Shown here: one piece after another, positions 38,600-50,790 of the stretch | Layout: each line of letters starts with the position of its first letter | Numbering within the stretch: position 1 is the stretch's first letter | Origin: Hydractinia symbiolongicarpus | Lineage: Eukaryota; Cnidaria; Hydrozoa; Anthoathecata; Hydractiniidae | Assembly: GCF_029227915.1 (NCBI RefSeq) | Contig: NC_079882.1 | Location: 372,001 to 436,000, forward strand | Direction of reading: 5' to 3' | DNA: 64,000 bases | The notes under the pieces: generated by a model | Seen by the model: the letters and a program-made list of their open reading frames with translations, nothing else | The model's database searches: none | What the model was told of the DNA's origin: nothing | Program-made: the position numbers and the translations under genes

Positions 38600-40000
38600 T
38601 TTAGTGATGAAAAAATATTTTAAAAAATCGTTCGGGAAATGAGTTTACTCCCTGGGTACTTTCTCTGTATACTTTGACTATACGGGCCGAGTCCGGGATT
38701 TGCGGGAAATCGCGGGTTTTCGTTTGCCGGCGATTAAACTTATTTTATTCAGCGTCTCATAAAAAATGAAAACATATTTGAAAACTACAAGTCTCATGCG
38801 ATTTGCTGGTGAAAAAATAATTTAAAAAGTCGTTCGGGTAATGGGTTTACTCCCTGGGTACTTTCTTTGTATACTTTTGACTATACGGGTTGAGTCTGGG
38901 ATTTACGGGAAATCGCGAGTTTTCGTTTGCTGGCAATTAAACTTCTTTTATTCAGCGTCTCGTCAAAAATAAAAACATTTTTGAAAACTATAAGTCTCAT
39001 GCGTCTTAGTGCTGAAAAAATAATTTAAAAAATCGTTCGGGAAATCAGTTTACTCCCTGGCAACTTTCTTTATATACATTCGACTATACAAGCAAAGCCC
39101 TGGGATTTACGGGAAATCGCGGGTTTTCGTTTGTCAGCGATTAAACGTCTTTTATTCAGCGTCTGATCAAAAGTAAAAACATTTTTGAAAACTATTAGTC
39201 TCATGCGTCTTAGTGCTGAACAAATAATTTAAAAAATCGATCGGGAAATCAGTTTACTCCCTGGGAACTTTCTTTATATACATTCGACCATACGGGCAAA
39301 GGCCTGGGATTTACGGGAAATCGCGTGTTTTCGTTTACTGGCGATGAAACTTCTTTTTTTCAGCATCTCATCAAAAATGAATAAATTTTTGAAAATTACA
39401 AGTCACATGCGTTTTAGTGATGAAAAAATAATTTAAAAAATCGTTCGGGAAATGAGTTTACTCCCTGGGTACTTTCTTTGTGTACTTTTGACTATACGGG
39501 CCGACTCCGGGGTTTACGGGAAATCGCGGGTTTTCGTTTGCCGGCGATTAAACTTCTTTTATTCAGTGTCTCATCAAAAATGAAAACATTTTTTAAAACT
39601 ACAAGTCTCATGCGTTTTAGTGATGAAAAAATAATTTAAAAAATCGTTCGGGAAATGAGTTTACTCCCTGGGTACCTTCTTTGTATACTTTTGACTATAC
39701 GGGCCGACTACGGGGTTTACGGGAAATCGCGTGTTTTAGTTTACCGGCAATTAAACTTCTTTTATTCAGCGTCTCATCAAAAATGAAAAATTTTTTGAAA
39801 ACTACAAGTCTCATGCGTTTTAGTGATGAAAAAATAATTTAAAAAATCGTTCGGGAAATGGGCTAACTCCCTGGGTACTTTCTTTGTATACTTTTGACTA
39901 TACGGGCCGAGTCCGGGATTTTCGAGAAATCGCGGGTTTTCGTTTGCCGGCGATTAAACTTCTTTTATTCAGCGTCTCATCAAAAATGAGAACATTTTTT
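38600..40000 (-). repeat. Satellite multimer repeated 1.83 kb downstream (copy 1)
   Basis: Private variants return about 1827 bp later: the GATGAAACTTCTTTTTTTCAG run at about 39343/41170, GTCTGATCAAAAGTAAAAAC at about 39161/40987, GCGATTTGCTGGTG at about 38808/40624 and CGGGCAAAGGCCTGGG at about 39293/41119. The unit is nine monomers, the same unit number as one duplication in block I. Confidence 0.78.
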
Positions 40001-40429
40001 AAAACTACAAGTCTCATGCGTTTTAGTGATGAAAAAATAATTTAAAAAATCGGTCGGGAAATGAGTTTACTCCTTGGGTATTTCTTTGTATACTTTTGAC
40101 TATACGGACCGACTTCGGGGTTTACGGGAAATCACGGGTTTTCGTTTGTAGGCGATTAAACTTCTTTTATTCAGTGTCTCATCAAAAATGAAAACATTTT
40201 ATAAAACTGCAAGCCTCATGCGTTTTAGTGATGAAAAAATAATTTAAAAAATCGTTCGGGAAATGAGTTTACTCCCTGGGTACTTTCTCTGTATACTTTG
40301 ACTATACGGGCCGAGTCCGGGGTTTACGGGAAATCGCGGGTTTTCGTTTGCCGGCGATTAAACTTATTTTATTCAGTGTCTCATCAAAAATGAAAACATT
40401 TTATAAAACTGCAAGTCTCATGCGTTTTA

Positions 40430-41825
40430 GTGATGAAAAAATATTTTAAAAAATCGTTCGGGAAATGAGTTTACTCCCTGGGTACTTTCTCTGTATACTT
40501 TGACTATACGGGCCGAGTCCGGGATTTGCGGGAAATCGCGGGTTTTCGTTTGCCGGCGATTAAACTTATTTTATTCAGCGTCTCATAAAAAATGAAAACA
40601 TATTTGAAAACTACAAGTCTCATGCGATTTGCTGGTGAAAAAATAATTTAAAAAGTCGTTCGGGTAATGGGTTTACTCCCTGGGTACTTTCTTTGTATAC
40701 TTTTGACTATACGGGTTGAGTCTGGGATTTACGGGAAATCGCGAGTTTTCGTTTGCTGGCAATTAAACTTCTTTTATTCAGCGTCTCGTCAAAAATAAAA
40801 ACATTTTTGAAAACTATAAGTCTCATGCGTCTTAGTGCTGAAAAAATAATTTAAAAAATCGTTCGGGAAATCAGTTTACTCCCTGGCAACTTTCTTTATA
40901 TACATTCGACTATACAAGCAAAGCCCTGGGATTTACGGGAAATCGCGGGTTTTCGTTTGTCAGCGATTAAACGTCTTTTATTCAGCGTCTGATCAAAAGT
41001 AAAAACATTTTTGAAAACTATTAGTCTCATGCGTCTTAGTGCTGAAAAAATAATTTAAAAAATCGATCGGGAAATCAGTTTACTCCCTGGGAACTTTCTT
41101 TATATACATTCGACCATACGGGCAAAGGCCTGGGATTTACGGGAAATCGCGTGTTTTCGTTTACTGGCGATGAAACTTCTTTTTTTCAGCATCTCATCAA
41201 AAATGAATAAATTTTTGAAAATTACAAGTCACATGCGTTTTAGTGATGAAAAAATAATTTAAAAAATCGTTCGGGAAATGAGTTTACTCCCTGGGTACTT
41301 TCTTTGTGTACTTTTGACTATACGGGCCGACTCCGGGGTTTACGGGAAATCGCGGGTTTTCGTTTGCCGGCGATTAAACTTCTTTTATTCAGTGTCTCAT
41401 CAAAAATGAAAACATTTTTTAAAACTACAAGTCTCATGCGTTTTAGTGATGAAAAAATAATTTAAAAAATCGTTCGGGAAATGAGTTTACTCCCTGGGTA
41501 CCTTCTTTGTATACTTTTGACTATACGGGCCGACTACGGGGTTTACGGGAAATCGCGTGTTTTAGTTTACCGGCGATTAAACTTCTTTTATTCAGCGTCT
41601 CATCAAAAATGAAAATTTTTTTGAAAACTACAAGTCTCATGCGTTTTAGTGATGAAAAAATAATTTAAAAAATCGTTCGGGAAATGGGCTAACTCCCTGG
41701 GTACTTTCTTTGTATACTTTTGACTATACGGGCCGAGTCCGGGATTTTCGAGAAATCGCGGGTTTTCGTTTGCCGGCGATTAAACTTCTTTTATTCAGCG
41801 TCTCATCAAAAATGAGAACATTTTT
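40430..41825 (-). repeat. Satellite multimer, copy 2 of the 1.83-kb repeat
   Basis: Second copy of 38600-40000. Copies differ at scattered sites, such as GCTGAACAAATAATT in copy 1 near 39213 versus GCTGAAAAAATAATT near 41040. Confidence 0.76.
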
Positions 41826-42856
41826 TAAAACTACAAGTCTCATGCGTTTTAGTGATGAAAAAATAATTTAAAAAATCGGTCGGGAAATGAGTTTACTCCT
41901 TGGGTATTTCTTTGTATACTTTTGACTATACGGACCGACTTCGGGGTTTACGGGAAATCACGGGTTTTCGTTTGCCGGCGATTAAACTTCTTTTATTCAG
42001 TGTCTCATCAAAAATGAAAACATTTTATAAAACTGCAAGTCTCTTGCGTTTTAGTGATGAAAAAATAATTTAAAAAATCGTTCGGGAAATGAGTTTACTC
42101 CCTGGGTACCTTCTTTGTATACTTTTGACTATACGGGCCGACTACGGGGTTTACGGGAAATCGCGTGTTTTCGTTTACCGGCGATTAAACTTCTTTTATT
42201 CAGCGTCTCATCAAAAATGAAAAATTTTTTGAAAACTACAAGTCTCATGCGTTTTAGTGATGAAAAAATAATTTAAAAAATCGTTCGGGAAATGGGCTAA
42301 CTCCCTGGGTACTTTCTTTGTATACTTTTGACTATACGGGCCGAGTCCGGGATTTTCGAGAAATCGCGTGTTTTCGTTTGCCGGCGATGAAACTTCTTTT
42401 TTTCAGCATCTCATCAAAAATAAATAAATTTTTGAAAATTACAAGTCACATGCGTTTTAGTGATGAAAAAATAATTTAAAAAATCGTTCGGGAAATGAGT
42501 TTACTCCCTGCGTACCTTCTTTGTATACTTTTGACTATACGGGCCGACTCCGGGGTTTACGGAAAAGCGCGTGTTTTCGTTTACCGGCGATTAAACTTTT
42601 TTTATTCAGCGTCTCATCAAAAATGAAAATTTTTTTGAAAACTACAAGTCTCATGCGTTTTAGTGATGAAAAAATATTTTAAAAAATCGTTCGGGAAATG
42701 AGTTTACTCCCTGGGTACTTTCTCTGTATACTTTGACTATACGGGCCGAGTCCGGGATTTGCGGGAAATCGCGGGTTTTCGTTTGCCGGCGATTAAACTT
42801 ATTTTATTCAGCGTCTCATAAAAAATGAAAACATATTTGAAAACTACAAGTCTCAT

Positions 42857-44274
42857 GCGTTTTAGTGATGAAAAAATAATTTAAAAAATCGTTCGGGAAA
42901 TGGGCTAACTCCCTGGGTACTTTCTTTGTATACTTTTGACTATACGGGCCGAGTCCGGGATTTTCGAGAAATCGCGGGTTTTCGTTTGCCGGCGATTAAA
43001 CTTCTTTTATTCAGCGTCTCATCAAAAATGAGAACATTTTTTAAAACTACAAGTCTCATGCGTTTTAGTGATGAAAAAATAATTTAAAAAATCGGTCGGG
43101 AAATGAGTTTACTCCTTGGGTATTTCTTTGTATACTTTTGACTATACGGACCGACTTCGGGGTTTACGGGAAATCACGGGTTTTCGTTTGCCGGCGATTA
43201 AACTTCTTTTATTCAGTGTCTCATCAAAAATGAAAACATTTTATAAAACTGCAAGTCTCATGCGTTTTAGTGATGAAAAAATAATTTAAAAAATCGTTCG
43301 GGAAATGAGTTTACTCCCTGGGTACCTTCTTTGTATACTTTTGACTATACGGGCCGACTACGGGGTTTACGGGAAATCGCGTGTTTTCGTTTACCGGCGA
43401 TTAAACTTCTTTTATTCAGCGTCTCATCAAAAATGAAAAATTTTTTGAAAACTACAAGTCTCATGCGTTTTAGTGATGAAAAAATAATTTAAAAAATCGT
43501 TCGGGAAATGGGCTAACTCCCTGGGTACTTTCTTTGTATACTTTTGACTATACGGGCCGAGTCCGGGATTTTCGAGAAATCGCGTGTTTTCGTTTGCCGG
43601 CGATGAAACTTCTTTTTTTCAGCATCTCATCAAAAATAAATAAATTTTTGAAAATTACAAGTCACATGCGTTTTAGTGATGAAAAAATAATTTAAAAAAT
43701 CGTTCGGGAAATGAGTTTACTCCCTGCGTACCTTCTTTGTATACTTTTGACTATACGGGCCGACTCCGGGGTTTACGGAAAATCGCGTGTTTTCGTTTAC
43801 CGGCGATTAAACCTCTTTTATTCAGCGTCTCATCAAAAATGAAAATTTTTTTGAAAACTACAAGTCTCATGCGTTTTAGTGATGAAAAAATATTTTAAAA
43901 AATCGTTCGGGAAATGAGTTTACTCCCTGGGTACTTTCTCTGTATACTTTGACTATACGGGCCGAGTCCGGGATTTGCGGGAAATCGCGGGTTTTCGTTT
44001 GCCGGCGATTAAACTTATTTTATTCAGCGTCTCATAAAAAATGAAAACATATTTGAAAACTACAAGTCTCATGCGTTTTAGTGATGAAAAAATATTTTAA
44101 AAAATCGTTCGGGAAATGAGTTTACTCCCTGGGTACTTTCTCTGTATACTTTGACTATACGGGCCGAGTCCGGGATTTGCGGGAAATCGCGGGTTTTCGT
44201 TTGCCGGCGATTAAACTTATTTTATTCAGCGTCTCATAAAAAATGAAAACATATTTGAAAACTACAAGTCTCAT
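42857..44274 (-). repeat. Seven-monomer higher-order unit, copy 1 (about 1418 bp)
   Basis: The group GGGCTAACTCCC (42902), ATGAGAACATTTTTT (about 43029), CGGTCGGGAAATG (about 43093), TTTATAAAACTGCAAG (about 43241) and CAAAAATAAATAAATTTTTG (about 43630) recurs in the same order 1418 bp later. The copies are nearly identical across the unit. Confidence 0.85.
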
Positions 44275-45493
44275 GCGTTTTAGTGATGAAAAAATAATTT
44301 AAAAAATCGTTCGGGAAATGGGCTAACTCCCTGGGTACTTTCTTTGTATACTTTTGACTATACGGGCCGAGTCCGGGATTTTCGAGAAATCGCGGGTTTT
44401 CGTTTGCCGGCGATTAAACTTCTTTTATTCAGCGTCTCATCAAAAATGAGAACATTTTTTAAAACTACAAGTCTCATGCGTTTTAGTGATGAAAAAATAA
44501 TTTAAAAAATCGGTCGGGAAATGAGTTTACTCCTTGGGTATTTCTTTGTATACTTTTGACTATACGGACCGACTTCGGGGTTTACGGGAAATCACGGGTT
44601 TTCGTTTGCCGGCGATTAAACTTCTTTTATTCAGTGTCTCATCAAAAATGAAAACATTTTATAAAACTGCAAGTCTCATGCGTTTTAGTGATGAAAAAAT
44701 AATTTAAAAAATCGTTCGGGAAATGAGTTTACTCCCTGGGTACCTTCTTTGTATACTTTTGACTATACGGGCCGACTACGGGGTTTACGGGAAATCGCGT
44801 GTTTTCGTTTACCGGCGATTAAACTTCTTTTATTCAGCGTCTCATCAAAAATGAAAAATTTTTTGAAAACTACAAGTCTCATGCGTTTTAGTGATGAAAA
44901 AATAATTTAAAAAATCGTTCGGGAAATGGGCTAACTCCCTGGGTACTTTCTTTGTATACTTTTGACTATACGGGCCGAGTCCGGGATTTTCGAGAAATCG
45001 CGTGTTTTCGTTTGCCGGCGATGAAACTTCTTTTTTTCAGCATCTCATCAAAAATAAATAAATTTTTGAAAATTACAAGTCACATGCGTTTTAGTGATGA
45101 AAAAATAATTTAAAAAATCGTTCGGGAAATGAGTTTACTCCCTGCGTACCTTCTTTGTATACTTTTGACTATACGGGCCGACTCCGGGGTTTACGGAAAA
45201 TCGCGTGTTTTCGTTTACCGGCGATTAAACCTCTTTTATTCAGCGTCTCATCAAAAATGAAAATTTTTTTGAAAACTACAAGTCTCATGCGTTTTAGTGA
45301 TGAAAAAATATTTTAAAAAATCGTTCGGGAAATGAGTTTACTCCCTGGGTACTTTCTCTGTATACTTTGACTATACGGGCCGAGTCCGGGATTTGCGGGA
45401 AATCGCGGGTTTTCGTTTGCCGGCGATTAAACTTATTTTATTCAGTGTCTCATAAAAAATGAAAACATATTTGAAAACTACAAGTCTCATGCG
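44275..45493 (-). repeat. Seven-monomer higher-order unit, copy 2
   Basis: Tandem copy of 42857-44274. It diverges near 45493, where copy 2 has GTTTTACTGGTG and copy 1 has GTTTTAGTGATG. Confidence 0.82.
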
Positions 45494-46679
45494 TTTTACT
45501 GGTGAAAAAATAATTTAAAAAGTCGTTCGGGAAATGGGTTTACTCCCTGGGTACTTTCTTTGTATACTTTTGACTATACGGGTTGAGTCTGGGATTTACG
45601 GGAAATCGCGAGTTTTCGTTTGCTGGCAATTAAACTTCTTTTATTCAGCGTCTCGTCAAAAATAAAAACATTTTATAAAACTGCAAGTCTCATGCGTTTT
45701 AGTGATGAAAAAATAATTTAAAAAATCGTTCGGGAAATGAGTTTACTCCCTGGGTACCTTCTTTGTATACTTTTGACTATACGGGCCGACTACGGGGTTT
45801 ACGGGAAATCGCGTGTTTTCGTTTACCGGCGATTAAACTTCTTTTATTCAGCGTCTCATCAAAAATGAAAAATTTTTTGAAAACTACAAGTCTCATGCGT
45901 TTTAGTGATGAAAAAATAATTTAAAAAATCGTTCGGGAAATGGGCTAACTCCCTGGGTACTTTCTTTGTATACTTTTGACTATACGGGCCGAGTCCGGGA
46001 TTTTCGAGAAATCGCGTGTTTTCGTTTGCCGGCGATGAAACTTCTTTTTTTCAGCATCTCATCAAAAATAAATAAATTTTTGAAAATTACAAGTCACATG
46101 CGTTTTAGTGATGAAAAAATAATTTAAAAAATCGTTCGGGAAATGAGTTTACTCCCTGCGTACCTTCTTTGTATACTTTTGACTATACGGGCCGACTCCG
46201 GGGTTTACGGAAAATCGCGGGTTTTCGTTTGTCAGCGATTAAACGTCTTTTATTCAGCGTCTCATCAAAAGTAAAAACATTTTTGAAAACTATTAGTCTC
46301 ATGCGTCTTAGTGCTGAAAAAATAATTTAAAAAATCGTTCGGGAAATCAGTTTACTCCCTGGGAACTTTCTTTATATACATTCGACCATACGGGCAAAGC
46401 CCTGGGATTTACGGGAAATCGCGTGTTTTCGTTTACCGGCGATGAAACTTCTTTTTATCAGCATCTCATCAAAAATGAATAAATTTTTGAAAATTACAAG
46501 TCACATGCGTTTTAGTGATGAAAAAATAATTTAAAAAATCGTTCGGGAAATGCGTTTACTCCCTGGGTACTTTCTTTGTGTACTTTTGACTATACGGGCC
46601 GACTCCGGGGTTTACGGGAAATCGCGGGTTTTCGTTTGCCGGCGATTAAACTTCTTTTATTCAGTGTCTCATCAAAAAT

Positions 46680-48560
46680 GAAAACATTTTTGAAAACTAT
46701 AAGTCTCATGCGTCTTAGTGCTGAAAAAATAATTTAAAAAATCGTTCGGGAAATCAGTTTACTCCCTGGCAACTTTCTTTATATACATTCGACTATACAG
46801 GCAAAGCCCTGGGATTTACGGGAAATCGCGGGTTTTCGTTTGTCAGCGATTAAACGTCTTTTATTCAGCGTCTCATCAAAAGTAAAAACATTTTTGAAAA
46901 CTATTAGTCTCATGCGTCTTAGTGCTGAAAAAATAATTTAAAAAATCGTTCGGGAAATCAGTTTACTCCCTGGGAACTTTCTTTATATACATTCGACCAT
47001 ACGGGCAAAGCCCTGGGATTTACGGGAAATCGCGTGTTTTCGTTTACCGGCGATGAAACTTCTTTTTATCAGCATCTCATCAAAAATGAATAAATTTTTG
47101 AAAATTACAAGTCACATGCGTTTTAGTGATGAAAAAATAATTTAAAAAATCGTTCGGGAAATGCGTTTACTCCCTGGGTACTTTCTTTGTGTACTTTTGA
47201 CTATACGGGCCGACTCCGGGGTTTACGGGAAATCGCGGGTTTTCGTTTGCCGGCGATTAAACTTCTTTTATTCAGTGTCTCATCAAAAATGAAAACATTT
47301 TTTAAAACTACAAGTCCAATGCGCTTTAGTGATGAAAAAATAATTTAAAAAATCGTTCGGGAAATGAGTTTACTCCCTGGGTACCTTCTTTGTATACTTT
47401 TGACTATACGGGCCGACTACGGGGTTTACGGGAAATCGCGTGTTTTAGTTTACCGGCGATTAAACTTCTTTTATTCAGCGTCTCATCAAAAATGAAAAAT
47501 TTTTTGAAAACTACAAGTCTCATGCGTTTTAGTGATGAAAAAATAATTTAAAAAATCGTTCGGGAAATGGACTAACTCCCTGGGTAATTTCTTTGTATAC
47601 TTTTGACTAAACGGGCCGAGTCCGGGATTTTCGAGAAATCGCTGGTTTTCGTTTGCCGGCGATTAAACTTCTTTTATTCAGTGTCTCATCAAAAATGAAA
47701 ACATTTTTTAAAACTACATTTCTCATGCGTTTAAGTGCTGAAAAAATAATTTAAAAAGTCGTTCGGGAAATGAGTTTACTCCCTGCGTACCTTCTTTGTA
47801 TACTTTTCACTATACGGGCCGACTTCGGGGTTTACGGAAAATCGCGTGTTTTCGTTTACCGGCGACTAAACCTCTTTTATTCAGCGTCTCATCAAAAATG
47901 AAAATTTTTTTGAAAACTACAAGTCTCATGCGTTTTAGTGATGAAAAAATATTTTAAAAAATCGTTCGGGAAATGAGATTACTCCCTGGGTACTTTCTCT
48001 GTATACTTTTGACTATACGGGCCGAGTCCGGGATTTGCGGGAAATCGCGGGTTTTCGTTTGCTGGCGATTAAACTTCTTTTATTCAGCGTCTCATCAAAA
48101 ATGAAAACATATTTGAAAACTACAAGTCTCATGCGTTTTACTGGTGAAAAAATAATTTAAAAAGTCGTTCGGGAAATGGGTTTACTCCCTGGGTACTTTC
48201 TTTGTATACTTTTGACTATACGGGCCGAGTCCGAGATTTACGGGAAATCGCGAGTTTTCGTTTGCTGGCAATTAAACTTCTTTTATTCAGCGTCTCGTCA
48301 AAAATAAAAACATTTTTGAAAACTATAAGTCTCATGCGTCTTAGTGCTGAAAAAATAATTTAAAAAATCGTTCGGGAAATCAGTTTACTTCCTGGCAACT
48401 TTCTTTATATACATTCGACTATACAGGCAAAGCCCTGGGATTTACGGGAAATCGCGGGTTTTCGTTTGTCAGCGATTAAACGTCTTTTATTCAGCGTCTC
48501 ATCAAAAGTAAAAACATTTTTGAAAACTATTAGTCTCATGCGTCTTAGTGCTGAAAAAAT
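46680..48560 (-). repeat. Eleven-monomer higher-order unit, copy 1 (about 2.24 kb)
   Basis: Private variants that return about 2233-2238 bp later include GAAATGCGTTTACTCCC (about 47159/49397), CAAGTCCAATGCGCTTTAG (about 47312/49548), GGGTAATTTCTTTG (about 47582/49815), GACTAAACGGGCC (about 47603/49836), CTACATTTCTCATGCG (about 47714/49947) and TTTTCACTATACGGGCC (about 47804/50037). Confidence 0.82.
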
Positions 48561-48914
48561 AATTTAAAAAATCGTTCGGGAAATCAGTTTACTCCCTGGG
48601 AACTTTCTTTATATACATTCGACCATACGGGCAAAGCCCTGGGATTTACGGGAAATCGCGTGTTTTCGTTTACCGGCGATGAAACTTCTTTTTATCAGCA
48701 TCTCATCAAAAATGAATAAATTTTTGAAAATTACAAGTCACATGCGTTTTAGTGATGAAAAAATAATTTAAAAAATCGTTCGGGAAATGCGTTTACTCCC
48801 TGGGTACTTTCTTTGTGTACTTTTGACTATACGGGCCGACTCCGGGGTTTACGGGAAATCGCGGGTTTTCGTTTGCCGGCGATTAAACTTCTTTTATTCA
48901 GTGTCTCATCAAAA

Positions 48915-50790
48915 ATGAAAACATTTTTGAAAACTATAAGTCTCATGCGTCTTAGTGCTGAAAAAATAATTTAAAAAATCGTTCGGGAAATCAGTTTACT
49001 CCCTGGCAACTTTCTTTATATACATTCGACTATACAGGCAAAGCCCTGGGATTTACGGGAAATCGCGGGTTTTCGTTTGTCAGCGATTAAACGTCTTTTA
49101 TTCAGCGTCTCATCAAAAGTAAAAACATTTTTGAAAACTATTAGTCTCATGCGTCTTAGTGCTGAAAAAATAATTTAAAAAATCGTTCGGGAAATCAGTT
49201 TACTCCCTGGGAACTTTCTTTATATACATTCGACCATACGGGCAAAGCCCTGGGATTTACGGGAAATCGCGTGTTTTCGTTTACCGGCGATGAAACTTCT
49301 TTTTATCAGCATCTCATCAAAAATGAATAAATTTTTGAAAATTACAAGTCACATGCGTTTTAGTAATGAAAAAATAATTTAAAAAATCGTTCGGGAAATG
49401 CGTTTACTCCCTGGGTACTTTCTTTGTGTACTTTTGACTATACGGGCCGACTCCGGGGTTTACGGGAAATCGCGGGTTTTCGTTTGCCGGCGATTAAACT
49501 TCTTTTATTCAGTGTCTCATCAAAAATGAAAACATTTTTTAAAACTACAAGTCCAATGCGCTTTAGTGATGAAAAAATAATTTAAAAAATCGTTCGGGAA
49601 ATGAGTTTACTCCCTGGGTACCTTCTTTGTATACTTTTGACTATACGGGCTACGGGGTTTACGGGAAATCGCGTGTTTTAGTTTACCGGCGATTAAACTT
49701 CTTTTATTCAGCGTCTCATCAAAAATGAAAAATTTTTTGAAAACTACAAGTCTCATGCGTTTTAGTGATGAAAAAATAATTTAAAAAATCGTTCGGGAAA
49801 TGGGCTAACTCCCTGGGTAATTTCTTTGTATACTTTTGACTAAACGGGCCGAGTCCGGGATTTTCGAGAAATCGCTGGTTTTCGTTTGCCGGCGATTAAA
49901 CTTCTTTTATTCAGTGTCTCATCAAAAATGAAAACATTTTTTAAAACTACATTTCTCATGCGTTTAAGTGCTGAAAAAATAATTTAAAAAGTCGTTCGGG
50001 AAATGAGTTTACTCCCTGCGTACCTTCTTTGTATACTTTTCACTATACGGGCCGACTTCGGGGTTTACGGAAAATCGCGTGTTTTCGTTTACCGGCGACT
50101 AAACCTCTTTTATTCAGCGTCTCATCAAAAATGAAAATTTTTTTGAAAACTACAAGTCTCATGCGTTTTAGTGATGAAAAAATATTTTAAAAAATCGTTC
50201 GGGAAATGAGATTACTCCCTGGGTACTTTCTCTGTATACTTTTGACTATACGGGCCGAGTCCGGGATTTGCGGGAAATCGCGGGTTTTCGTTTGCTGGCG
50301 ATTAAACTTCTTTTATTCAGCGTCTCATCAAAAATGAAAACATATTTGAAAACTACAAGTCTCATGCGTTTTACTGGTGAAAAAATAATTTAAAAAGTCG
50401 TTCGGGAAATGGGTTTACTCCCTGGGTACTTTCTTTGTATACTTTTGACTATACGGGCCGAGTCCGAGATTTACGGGAAATCGCGAGTTTTCGTTTGCTG
50501 GCAATTAAACTTCTTTTATTCATCGTCTCATCAAAAATAAAAACATTTTTGAAAACTATAAGTCTCATGCGTCTTAGTGCTGAAAAAATAATTTAAAAAA
50601 TCGTTCGGGAAATCAGTTTACTCCCTGGGAACTTTCTTTATATACATTCGACTATACAGGCAAAGCCCTGGGATTTACGGGAAATCGCGGGTTTTCGTTT
50701 GTCAGCGATTAAACGTCTTTTATTCAGCGCCTCATCAAAAGTAAAAACATTTTTGAAAACTATTAGTCTCATGCGTCTTAGTGCTGAAAA
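48915..50790 (-). repeat. Eleven-monomer higher-order unit, copy 2
   Basis: Second copy of 46680-48560. It has a private 5-nt deletion near 49650 (CTATACGGGCTACGGGG where copy 1 has CTATACGGGCCGACTACGGGG), which accounts for the drop in offset from about 2238 to about 2233 bp across the unit. Confidence 0.8.
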
